Source of the DNA: Pseudomonas sp. KU43P
GTDB taxonomy: Bacteria; Pseudomonadota; Gammaproteobacteria; Pseudomonadales; Pseudomonadaceae
Assembly: GCF_033095865.1 (NCBI RefSeq)
Contig: NZ_AP019365.1
Coordinates: 4,003,501 to 4,067,500, forward strand
Length of the DNA: 64,000 nucleotides
Reading direction: 5' to 3'
The notes under the pieces were generated by a model. That model saw only the letters and a list, made by a program, of their open reading frames with translations. It searched no databases and had not been told where the DNA came from. This document shows, piece by piece, positions 33,078-40,323 of the stretch (position 1 is the first letter of the stretch; the number at the start of each line of letters is the position of its first letter). The position numbers and the translations under genes were made by a program.

Positions 33078-34142
33078 CTATGCCACCACCACCTTCCCCT
33101 GCCTACCCCTGCGCACCCAGGCCAGCAACACCGCCGCCATCAGCACGAACCCCAGGTAGCCAAACAGCGGATACACTTCCCCCACCAGGCTGATGAACCC
33201 CACCAGGCTGCAGACGAACGCCACCAGCCCTGTCACCACAGAGCCCCAACGGAACTTCGCGGTCCCCGCTGGCAACAGCCGCGAAAGAAACGAGAACATC
33301 GTGCCCACCGCGGTATTGACGATCATCCCGAAGATGATCAGGCACATCACCAGGCCCAGCAGCGGCGAAACCTCGTTGGCAATCGACAGCATCGGCATCG
33401 GCAGCTCGGCGACGCTGTCCAAGCGCGACAACAGCCCGGCGCTCATCACCAGCATCAGCCCACCCAGCGCGGCACCGCCCAGCAAACCACCCCATATCGC
33501 GGTTTTCTCGCCCTTGGCCGAACCACCCAGAATCGCCAGGATCGGCGCGCCCGCAACAATGTTGTACGACACATACAAAAACGCCCCCAGCAACCAGTGG
33601 CGGGTACCCGCCTGCTGCTGGCTTGCCAGTTGGTCGAGCATGGCAAAGCTCTGCCCGCGAGTGAATACGGCGTACAGCGCAATGGCCGAAGCCACCAGGA
33701 TCAGCAGCGGGGTGATGGCGCCGATGGCGACGATCACCTTGCGCACGTCCAGGCACACGATGCCCACCACCAGCAGGGTCACCAGCACGCTGCCGGCCAG
33801 CGCCGGAATGCCGAACTGCTGCTCCAGCAAGGCACCGCCGCCGGCCAGCATGACCACGGTGACGGCGAACATGAAGAAGGTGATCAGCCAGTCGACGAAT
33901 ACCCCCAGGTGGCGACCGCAGATGGCCTGAATCACATCCTTGTGCGAGGTCGACCGCTGGCGGTTGCCCAGCCCGGCCAAGGCCATGCCGAGGAAGGTGA
34001 ATAGCGCAGCGCTGACCATCGCGCCGATCAGCCCCCAGACGCCAAAGTCGACGAAGAACAACAGCAATTCCCGCCCGGACGCAAAGCCCGCCCCCACGAT
34101 CACGCCGACGAAGGCCCCGGCGATCTTCAGTTGTTCTTGCAT
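33078..34142 (-). CDS. YkvI-like inner-membrane transporter (APC superfamily type)
   Basis: 354 residues with about ten hydrophobic helices. The N-terminus AFVGVIVGAGFASGRELLLFFV carries the GAGFASGxE motif of the YkvI group, distantly related to LeuT-fold amino-acid transporters. Substrate unknown. It follows an amino-acid-oxidase-like gene and ridA on the same strand, so uptake of the amino acid used by that oxidase is the likely role. The 69-base gap to ridA makes co-transcription plausible but not certain. Confidence 0.8.
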   Translation of the reverse strand: MQEQLKIAGAFVGVIVGAGFASGRELLLFFVDFGVWGLIGAMVSAALFTFLGMALAGLGNRQRSTSHKDVIQAICGRHLGVFVDWLITFFMFAVTVVMLAGGGALLEQQFGIPALAGSVLVTLLVVGIVCLDVRKVIVAIGAITPLLILVASAIALYAVFTRGQSFAMLDQLASQQQAGTRHWLLGAFLYVSYNIVAGAPILAILGGSAKGEKTAIWGGLLGGAALGGLMLVMSAGLLSRLDSVAELPMPMLSIANEVSPLLGLVMCLIIFGMIVNTAVGTMFSFLSRLLPAGTAKFRWGSVVTGLVAFVCSLVGFISLVGEVYPLFGYLGFVLMAAVLLAWVRRGRQGKVVVA

Positions 34143-34211
34143 GTGAACCTCAGGTTATTTTTGTTGTGGGATGGACGCCCCCGCGCGGGCAAAGCCGCGA
34201 AGGCGCTTCAC

Positions 34212-34589
34212 TCAGCTCTGGCCGACGTACGCCTGCACCTCGATCTCCACATCCACCCCCAGCGCCAGTGCCGACGCCACGGTGGAGCGCACCGGCAGCG
34301 CGTCACCGAAGAAGGTTTTGTAGACCTCGTTGAAACCGGCGAAGTGGGCCATGTCGGACAGCCACACGGTCACCTTGACCACCTGATCGAAGCGCGCGCC
34401 GCACGCCTCCAGGCTCTCGGCAATGCGCTCGCAGGCAGCGCGGGTCTGGGTCTGGATGTCACCGCGCACCACCTCGCCGCCGGCACTCATCGGCACCTGG
34501 CCGGAGAGGAACAGGAAACCGCCCGCCTTCACTGCGCGCGAGAACGGGAACGGCAGGCTGCTAGGGAAACGCTGGATGTCGTTGCTCAT
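34212..34589 (-). CDS. RidA-family enamine/imine deaminase
   Basis: 125 residues, the normal YjgF/YER057c/UK114 length. The conserved Arg that binds the carboxylate is in LPVRSTVAS near residue 106, and FLFLSGQVPMS and the C-terminal VEIEVQAYV are typical. RidA proteins hydrolyse reactive 2-imino acids to keto acids and ammonia. The next gene upstream encodes an FAD amino-acid oxidase, which produces such imines, so the two likely act in sequence. It lies 12 bases after the oxidase. Confidence 0.92.
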   Translation of the reverse strand: MSNDIQRFPSSLPFPFSRAVKAGGFLFLSGQVPMSAGGEVVRGDIQTQTRAACERIAESLEACGARFDQVVKVTVWLSDMAHFAGFNEVYKTFFGDALPVRSTVASALALGVDVEIEVQAYVGQS

Positions 34590-34601
34590 GGGAAACTCCT
34601 T

Positions 34602-35738
34602 TCAGGATGACTGGAAACGTGCCGGGGACAGGCGCTCGGGTGCCACGCCCTGGGCGATCAGGCTCGGGCACAGCGGTTGCCCGAGCAGCAGGTCGGCTGC
34701 CAAGCGCGAAGCACCGGCAGCCGACTGGATACCATAGCCACCCTGCGCGGCCAGCCAGAAGAACGCCGGCGCGTGCGGGTCGAAGCCGATCACCAGGTCG
34801 CCATCGGCAACGAACGAGCGCAGGCCCGCCCAGCTGTGGCTGGGGCGGCGGATTTCCAAGGTGGTCATGGCTTCGATGTTGTAGATGCCAAGGGCGATAT
34901 CGAGCTCTTCGGGGGCGGCGTCCTGTGGCTCTACCGGGTCGGCGTTGGCCGGGGAGCCCAGCAGTTGGCCGGCGTCGGGCTTGAAGTAGAAGCTTTCGTC
35001 AACGCCGATCACTGCCGGCCAACGGGCGAAGTCCTGTTCGACCGGCCCAGGGAAGGTAAAGGCGCTGCGCCGGCGCGGCTGCAGGCCGATCGGGGCCACC
35101 GCGCACTGCTCGGCCACACGGTCGGCCCACGCGCCCGCGGCATTGATCAGCTGGTGGGCCTGCAAGTGGCTGCCATCGGCCAGCGTCACCTGCCACAACC
35201 CGTCGTGGTATGCGGCCTGCATCAGCTCGGCATTGCAGCGTAGTTCACCGCCTGCGGCGCGATAGCCACGCAGGAAGCCTTGATGCAGCGCGTGTACATC
35301 CAGATCCATCGCGCCGGGTTCGTGCACGGCACCGGCAATCACCTCGTTGCGCAGGCTCGGCACCATTGCCAAAGCGGCATCACGGTCAAGCAGGCTGACC
35401 TCGGTGCCGTTGGCCAGGTTCTGGGCGTAGGTGGCCTGGAGCAACTCACTCTGCTCATGACTGGCGACATACAGGCAGCCACGCGGCTCCAGCAGCGGGT
35501 GTTCGCAGAAGCCTGCCGGCGGCGCTTCGTAGAACGCACGGCTGGCGCGGGTCAGGGCCTGGATCTGCGGGGTGCCGTAGGCCTCCATGAACATCGCCGC
35601 GGAGCGGCCGGTCGAGTGGTAGCCAGGCTGCATCTCACGCTCCAACAGCAGCACCTGGCGCTGGCCTGCCAGGCGGTAGGCCAGGGAGGCGCCGGCAATG
35701 CCGGCACCAATGATCAGGGTGTCGTAGGTCGGGGTCAT
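34602..35738 (-). CDS. FAD-dependent amino-acid oxidase/dehydrogenase (DAO family)
   Basis: The ATG at 35738 (MTPTYDTLIIGAGIAGASLAYRL) gives 378 residues; an open frame further upstream would run through the regulator promoter. The N-terminal dinucleotide fold GAGIAG and the following LLEREMQPGYHSTGRSAAMF are typical of the DadA/glycine oxidase group. The C-terminal SWAGLRSFVADGDLVIGFDP and GGYGIQSAAGASRLAADLLLG complete the FAD site. It probably oxidises an N-substituted or D-amino acid to an imine. Genes for RidA and a transporter follow, and an XRE-cupin regulator is divergent. Confidence 0.88.
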   Translation of the reverse strand: MTPTYDTLIIGAGIAGASLAYRLAGQRQVLLLEREMQPGYHSTGRSAAMFMEAYGTPQIQALTRASRAFYEAPPAGFCEHPLLEPRGCLYVASHEQSELLQATYAQNLANGTEVSLLDRDAALAMVPSLRNEVIAGAVHEPGAMDLDVHALHQGFLRGYRAAGGELRCNAELMQAAYHDGLWQVTLADGSHLQAHQLINAAGAWADRVAEQCAVAPIGLQPRRRSAFTFPGPVEQDFARWPAVIGVDESFYFKPDAGQLLGSPANADPVEPQDAAPEELDIALGIYNIEAMTTLEIRRPSHSWAGLRSFVADGDLVIGFDPHAPAFFWLAAQGGYGIQSAAGASRLAADLLLGQPLCPSLIAQGVAPERLSPARFQSS

Positions 35739-35752
35739 GCACGCTCCTGCCA

Positions 35753-35791
35753 GAGAATTATCATTTATGAGAATTCTAATATATGAGAATT
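35753..35791. promoter_or_regulatory. Three GAGAATT boxes at 16-base spacing
   Basis: gagaatt begins at 35753, 35769 and 35785, exactly 16 bases apart, in an AT-rich stretch unlike the surroundings. The last two are part of longer repeats (tatgagaattct and tatgagaatttc). The array lies between the oxidase start (35738) and the XRE-cupin regulator start (35852), where that regulator would be expected to bind. Confidence 0.6.
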
Positions 35792-35851
35792 TCGAAATGT
35801 GCAAGGCCGCAAGGTAAGATGCCCGGCCTTGCCGCACACCGAGAACCGCGA

Positions 35852-36475
35852 ATGCCCGATGACCGCCCTGCCGCCACAGGCCGCCCCGACGCCCTGCCAC
35901 TGCTCGATCGCGCCGAGGTCGGCGGGCGCCTGCGCCAGGTGCGCAAGGCCCGTCAGCTGACCCTCAAGCAGTTGTCCGCGCTAAGTGGCGTGCCGGTTTC
36001 GACCCTGTCGAAAATGGAATTGGCGCAAGTGTCGGTGAGCTACGAAAAACTCGCGGCGGCAGCGCGAGCGCTGAATGTCGACATCGCCCAGCTGTTTCGC
36101 GCCAGCGGGCCGGTGAGCGCACCGGTGCCGGTGACCGTGGTGGTCGATTCCCTGCCGGCGGCAGCGGGATATTCCACTGGCACCTACGACTACCACCCGA
36201 TTGCCGGCGCATTCCCGGAACGCCGCATGACCCCCGCCTATGCCCGCATCATCGCGCGCGAACGGGGCCAGTTCGATGATTTCATCCGCCACCCTGGGCA
36301 GGAATTCGCCCTGGTGCTGAGCGGGCGCGTGCGCATCGAGTTCGAAACCGGCGAGGCGGTGAGCATCGGGCCGCAGGAAACCGCGTATTTCGACAGCCAG
36401 GTGGGGCATATCTACCTGTCGGAAAGCGAGGACGGCGGGGATGCCCATGTGATGGTGGTGATGACCGACCGCTGA
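35852..36475 (+). CDS. XRE-cupin transcriptional regulator
   Basis: The ATG at 35852 gives 207 residues. The N-terminal XRE helix-turn-helix is GGRLRQVRKARQLTLKQLSALSGVPVSTLSKMELAQVSVSYEKL. The C-terminal cupin barrel (about 135-205) includes HPGQEFALVLSGRVRIEFETGEAV and GHIYLS. Such regulators often control neighbouring amino-acid or polyamine oxidases. An upstream in-frame start would add 23 residues but would overlap the third GAGAATT box, so the shorter form is preferred. It is divergent from the oxidase-ridA-transporter genes. Confidence 0.9.
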   Translation: MPDDRPAATGRPDALPLLDRAEVGGRLRQVRKARQLTLKQLSALSGVPVSTLSKMELAQVSVSYEKLAAAARALNVDIAQLFRASGPVSAPVPVTVVVDSLPAAAGYSTGTYDYHPIAGAFPERRMTPAYARIIARERGQFDDFIRHPGQEFALVLSGRVRIEFETGEAVSIGPQETAYFDSQVGHIYLSESEDGGDAHVMVVMTDR

Positions 36476-36583
36476 ACTGCCGCTGGTTATAACCTAATAA
36501 CGAACAAGTCTATTTGGCTATAAAAACTCCCTATATGCTGGCACCCATCCGATCACGGGCAAAGCTGGGCAGTCGAGTAGCGT

Positions 36584-37369
36584 ATGGATGTAGGTTCTTT
36601 CGGTTTCACCATTGCCGGACTGGTTGTGGGTTTCATCGTCGGCATGACCGGCGTGGGTGGTGGTTCGCTGATGACGCCAATCCTGCTCTGGTTCGGTATC
36701 AACCCCGCCACCGCCGTGGGTACCGACCTGCTGTATGCCGCCATCACCAAGGCCAGTGGCGTCTGGGTGCATGGCCGCAACAAGAACATCGACTGGAAGA
36801 TCACCGGCCTGCTGAGCCTCGGCAGCGTGCCCGCCGCGGCACTGACCCTGTGGTTCCTCAGCACCCTGCACACCGACACCTCGGCGCTCAACGCCATCAT
36901 CAAGCAGGGCCTGGCTGTGGTGTTGATCCTCACCGCGCTGGCGATCCTGTTCAAGTCGCGCCTGCAAGCATTTGCCAGCCGCCATGCCGGTGACCACTAC
37001 CACCTCGGCGACCGCAGCCTGAACACCCTCACCGTGCTTACCGGCGTGGTGCTGGGGGTGATGGTCACCCTCACCTCGATCGGTGCCGGCGCACTGGGTA
37101 CCGTGGCGCTGTTCCTGCTCTACCCGTTCCTGGTCACCCGCCGCCTGGTCGGCACCGAAATCGCCCACGCCGTGCCCCTGACCCTGGTGGCGGGCCTCGG
37201 CCACGCCGGCATGGGCAACATGGACTGGTCGCTGCTGGGCTACCTGCTGCTCGGCTCGTTGCCCGGCATCTACTTCGGCAGCCACCTCACCGGGCGCATC
37301 TCCGACCGCGTGCTGCGCCCGTGCCTGGCGGCGATGCTGCTGCTGATCGGCTACAAACTGGCATTCTGA
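36584..37369 (+). CDS. TauE/SafE-family permease
   Basis: 261 residues, about eight helices, two homologous halves each with a glycine-rich motif (GFIVGMTGVGGGSLMTPIL and GVMVTLTSIGAGALGTVALFL). The TSUP family exports sulfite or organosulfonates, but many members have unknown substrates. The 108 bases upstream include an AT-rich tract (36484-36540), a probable promoter. No neighbour reveals the substrate. A second, different TSUP member lies at 58409-59122. Confidence 0.9.
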   Translation: MDVGSFGFTIAGLVVGFIVGMTGVGGGSLMTPILLWFGINPATAVGTDLLYAAITKASGVWVHGRNKNIDWKITGLLSLGSVPAAALTLWFLSTLHTDTSALNAIIKQGLAVVLILTALAILFKSRLQAFASRHAGDHYHLGDRSLNTLTVLTGVVLGVMVTLTSIGAGALGTVALFLLYPFLVTRRLVGTEIAHAVPLTLVAGLGHAGMGNMDWSLLGYLLLGSLPGIYFGSHLTGRISDRVLRPCLAAMLLLIGYKLAF

Positions 37370-37471
37370 TGGTGTGACGGGACGGGGCCGCAACAAAGTC
37401 GCGGCCCCCGGCGGAACACTGCGGTAGGATCACCAGTCCTACCTAGGCGAAATGCCACCAGAGCCCATTCA

Positions 37472-38065
37472 ATGCCAGCCAGCCCCAGCCCGTTACTACT
37501 CGCCCTGCGTGAGGCAACTCTCGCCTGCCACAAGTCGCTGGAAGCACGCCTGCCGTTCTTCGATAGCGCCTTCGACACCGACGCCTACAGCCGGCTGCTG
37601 CAAGCCTATTACGGATTCCACGCCCCGCTCGAAGCCTACCTGGGCACCTATCAGGAACCCGTGCGGGCCAAGACCCCCGCGCTTACTCAAGACCTGCAGG
37701 CCCTCAAGCTGAGTGCCAGCGACATCGACACCCTGCCCTTGTGCCAGGCCTTGCCGGCGATAAACGACGAAGCCAGCGCCCTGGGCGTGATGTACGTGCT
37801 GGAAGGCTCGACCCTCGGCGGCCAGGTGCTCAAGCGGGCAATGGCCGAGCGCCTTGGCCTGGGGCCCGGCAGTGGTACGAGCTTTCTCGATGTGTACGGT
37901 GCCCAGACCGGCCGCTATTGGCGCGACTTCCTCGACCGCCTTGGCCAGGCATCGACCGCACCGGCGGCAAAGGCAGCCACCGTGCAAGCGGCGGTCGATA
38001 CCTTCACCTGTTTCGAAAACTGGCTGGGGCAACGTAATGTGCTCAATCCGGTGCGCATCAACTGA
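37472..38065 (+). CDS. Biliverdin-producing heme oxygenase
   Basis: 197 residues, the usual bacterial length. The heme-ligand His20 is in LACHKSLEARLPF, and the distal-helix motif reads GVMYVLEGSTLGGQVL. The enzyme opens heme to biliverdin, CO and iron. No phytochrome gene is adjacent, so an iron-acquisition role is favoured over chromophore supply, in line with the siderophore uptake genes that converge on it. Its 3' end overlaps the opposite-strand DUF3325 gene by eight bases. Confidence 0.92.
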   Translation: MPASPSPLLLALREATLACHKSLEARLPFFDSAFDTDAYSRLLQAYYGFHAPLEAYLGTYQEPVRAKTPALTQDLQALKLSASDIDTLPLCQALPAINDEASALGVMYVLEGSTLGGQVLKRAMAERLGLGPGSGTSFLDVYGAQTGRYWRDFLDRLGQASTAPAAKAATVQAAVDTFTCFENWLGQRNVLNPVRIN

Positions 38066-38390
38066 CCCACTGCACTAGCGACCACACGGGCAGTGCGCCT
38101 GCCAGCCACACTGCCAGCCGCGGCCAATAAGGCAACAGGACGACCAGCAGCAGCCCGGCCAGGGAGATCATCGCGAACCACGCCACTGGCCCCATCGCCC
38201 AGCCCCAGGCCTGGGCGCACAGCCACAGGCTGGCGAGCAGGGCTAGCCAGCCCGCGCCTCGCAACACCTTGCCCAGCGCGGCCGGGCAATCGCGGTTCCA
38301 CACGTGTTTGTAGTGCCGCTGCAGACCCTGGCAGAGCCCGAGCATACCGGCATAGGCGAACAGCGCCCCGCCTGCGATCAGCAGCATCAT
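38058..38390 (-). CDS. DUF3325-like small membrane protein of iron-uptake operon
   Basis: 110 residues from the ATG at 38390, with three hydrophobic segments. The pattern YAGMLGLCQGLQRHYKHVWNRDCP matches small proteins encoded with PepSY ferrisiderophore reductases (DUF3325 from memory). Its start overlaps the PepSY gene stop as ATGA, so translation is coupled. The family role is unknown and presumably accessory to iron release at the inner membrane. Confidence 0.8.
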   Translation of the reverse strand: MMLLIAGGALFAYAGMLGLCQGLQRHYKHVWNRDCPAALGKVLRGAGWLALLASLWLCAQAWGWAMGPVAWFAMISLAGLLLVVLLPYWPRLAVWLAGALPVWSLVQWVS

Positions 38391-39901
38391 GCTCCAGCCT
38401 CCACGCGCAGCCCTGCCCTGGCTTTGCGCACCACCGGCTGTGCCCGCTTGACCCGCCACGCCACCAGGCCCAGCAATGTGCCCAGCACCAGTGCACAAGC
38501 CGCCACACCCAGCCGCAGGGCGTCATCCAGCCCGCCGAATGCCACCAAACCCATGCACAACAGCGCCGCCACACCCAGTTGCTCGACCCACGCTTGGCGC
38601 GGCGGCCTGATACTCGCATGCAACAGCGCAAGCAGCCACACGCCAAAGAACACGCGCACTTCCCAGCCATCGCGCCCGGCCAGCTCCACCGGCAGCAAAC
38701 GGCTGGCCCACAGCAACCCCGCACAGGCCAGCAGCAAGCCGGAAACAAAACCGACGTTGCACACTTCGGCCAACCGATACCAACGGTGCCCCGGTGCATC
38801 GGCACTGGCGTATTTGCGCCCGCGCTTGACGCAGAACAGCACCAGGCCGCTGGCGATCATCACGCAGCTGATCACGCCGCAGACGAAATACAGCCAACGC
38901 AGGGGGTAGCCGCCGAACTGCGCGAAATGCAGGCCGACCATCACCCGCTGGGTCAACGGCGCCGCACGCCAATCGCTGACATCGCTGAGCAACTCGCCGC
39001 TGACCCCGTCGAAGACCATGGCCTGGCCTTTGGACAACGCGATGCGATTGCCCAGTTCGGGGCGGATCTCGATGCGTGCGCCGGCGGTGTTGGGGTTGCG
39101 GATGTTGAACCCGGCGATCGGCCCCAGGCGCGCCTGGGCCTGAGCCAGCAGCGGCGCGATGTCGGCCAGCTCGGCCGACTGCCTGCTCAGGCCCCTGGGC
39201 TGCTCCAGGCGGGCGTTGCCCTGGGCCTGGAAATAGGCGCGGTTATCGCCGGCGAACAGTGCATCGACGCCGGCCGGGATGTAGATGAGCATGAAGATGA
39301 CCAGGCCGGTGTAGGTGATCATCAGGTGGAACGGCAGCAACAGCACCGCGCTGGCGTTGTGGAAGTCCAGCCAGGAGCGCTGGCCCTTGTTGGGCCGGAA
39401 GGTGAAGAACTCCTTGAAGATCTTCTTGTGGATGACGATGCCGGTGACCAGCGCCGCAAGCATCACCAGCGCCAGCGCCCCGACCACGAAGATGCCCCAG
39501 TTGCGCGGCAGGTCGAGGGTGAAGTGGAAGCGGAAGAAGAAGTTGCCGCCGACACTGTCGCGTACCGTGATGGCCTCGCCGGTGGCGGGGTCGAGCTGCA
39601 CACCGCCGCCATGGCGCCGCTCGCCGGTGGACACGCGCAGCCCGGGCGAGCGCTCGGTCGGCAGGCTGATCCCCCAGTTGCCGGCCTGTGGCTCGTGGGC
39701 CTGCAGGTAGGCGATGGCCCGTTGCGCGGCGCTGGCCTGGGACACCGCCGTGGACGGGATCTCCGGCTGCATCCAGTGGTTGAGCTCTTTGTCGAATACC
39801 GCCAGGGTGCCGGTGACGAAGATGGCGAACAGCAGCCAGCCGAAGATCAGCCCGGCCCAGGTGTGCAGCCAGGCCATCGATTGGGTGAAGGTGTTCTTCA
39901 T
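38387..39901 (-). CDS. PepSY-associated membrane protein, probable ferrisiderophore reductase
   Basis: 504 residues. N-terminal helix (WLHTWAGLIFGWLLFAIFVTGTLAVF) after the conserved HTWAGL, a periplasmic PepSY region (EITVRDSVGGNFFFRFHFTLDLP), and three further helices, with paired histidines that could bind heme (HRWYRL, HLMITYTGLVIF). Relatives such as FoxB, PiuB and FpvG reduce or help release iron from siderophores. It has ATGA overlaps with both neighbours. The TonB receptor on the same strand upstream suggests that it handles iron from that siderophore. Confidence 0.88.
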   Translation of the reverse strand: MKNTFTQSMAWLHTWAGLIFGWLLFAIFVTGTLAVFDKELNHWMQPEIPSTAVSQASAAQRAIAYLQAHEPQAGNWGISLPTERSPGLRVSTGERRHGGGVQLDPATGEAITVRDSVGGNFFFRFHFTLDLPRNWGIFVVGALALVMLAALVTGIVIHKKIFKEFFTFRPNKGQRSWLDFHNASAVLLLPFHLMITYTGLVIFMLIYIPAGVDALFAGDNRAYFQAQGNARLEQPRGLSRQSAELADIAPLLAQAQARLGPIAGFNIRNPNTAGARIEIRPELGNRIALSKGQAMVFDGVSGELLSDVSDWRAAPLTQRVMVGLHFAQFGGYPLRWLYFVCGVISCVMIASGLVLFCVKRGRKYASADAPGHRWYRLAEVCNVGFVSGLLLACAGLLWASRLLPVELAGRDGWEVRVFFGVWLLALLHASIRPPRQAWVEQLGVAALLCMGLVAFGGLDDALRLGVAACALVLGTLLGLVAWRVKRAQPVVRKARAGLRVEAGA

Positions 39902-40185
39902 GTCATTTGCTCCAGTACCTGGGGCCAGAAGCCGATCAGCGCCAGGGGGATGGCCACGGCCAGCGGCGCCCAGGCGCGCAGGGCGTCACGGCAGGCGAAG
40001 GCCCAGAGGATGGCGGCGGTGTAGAAGATGAAGGCTGGCAGGGTGGCGACGATGACGGCGTCGCCGGGTGACAGTGGCAGCAAGCGGGCCAGCCAGGCGG
40101 TGGCGGCGTAGCTGAAGGCATAGCCGCCGAGCAGTGCGGCGCTGCTGCGGGAGAGTATCTGCAGCCAGGCGGGGGAGTTGATCAT
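39898..40185 (-). CDS. DUF3649-like small membrane protein of iron-uptake operon
   Basis: 95 residues from the ATG at 40185 (MINSPAWLQILSRSSAALLGGYAFSY), three hydrophobic helices. The proteins encoded between a TonB receptor and a PepSY reductase in Pseudomonas usually belong to DUF3649. It is the first gene of the downstream three-gene unit and overlaps the PepSY start by four bases. A REP pair separates it from the receptor gene. Function unknown. Confidence 0.8.
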   Translation of the reverse strand: MINSPAWLQILSRSSAALLGGYAFSYAATAWLARLLPLSPGDAVIVATLPAFIFYTAAILWAFACRDALRAWAPLAVAIPLALIGFWPQVLEQMT

Positions 40186-40227
40186 CAGGGGCCTCGATGT
40201 GCGGGGTGGTGTGGGGCTGCTGCGCAG

Positions 40228-40303
40228 CCCAATCGCCGGCAAGCCGGCTCCCACAAGGGCCAGTGCGGACCACCCTGTGGGAGCCGGCTTGCCGGCGATT
40301 GGG
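40228..40303. repeat. Inverted REP pair inside the siderophore-uptake operon
   Basis: 31-base arms (40228-40258 and 40273-40303) with one mismatch, separated by 14 bases. It lies between the TonB receptor stop and the DUF3649 gene on the same strand, where it can stabilise or end the receptor mRNA. Confidence 0.85.
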
Positions 40304-40323
40304 ACGCATAGCGGCCCCTGGGC

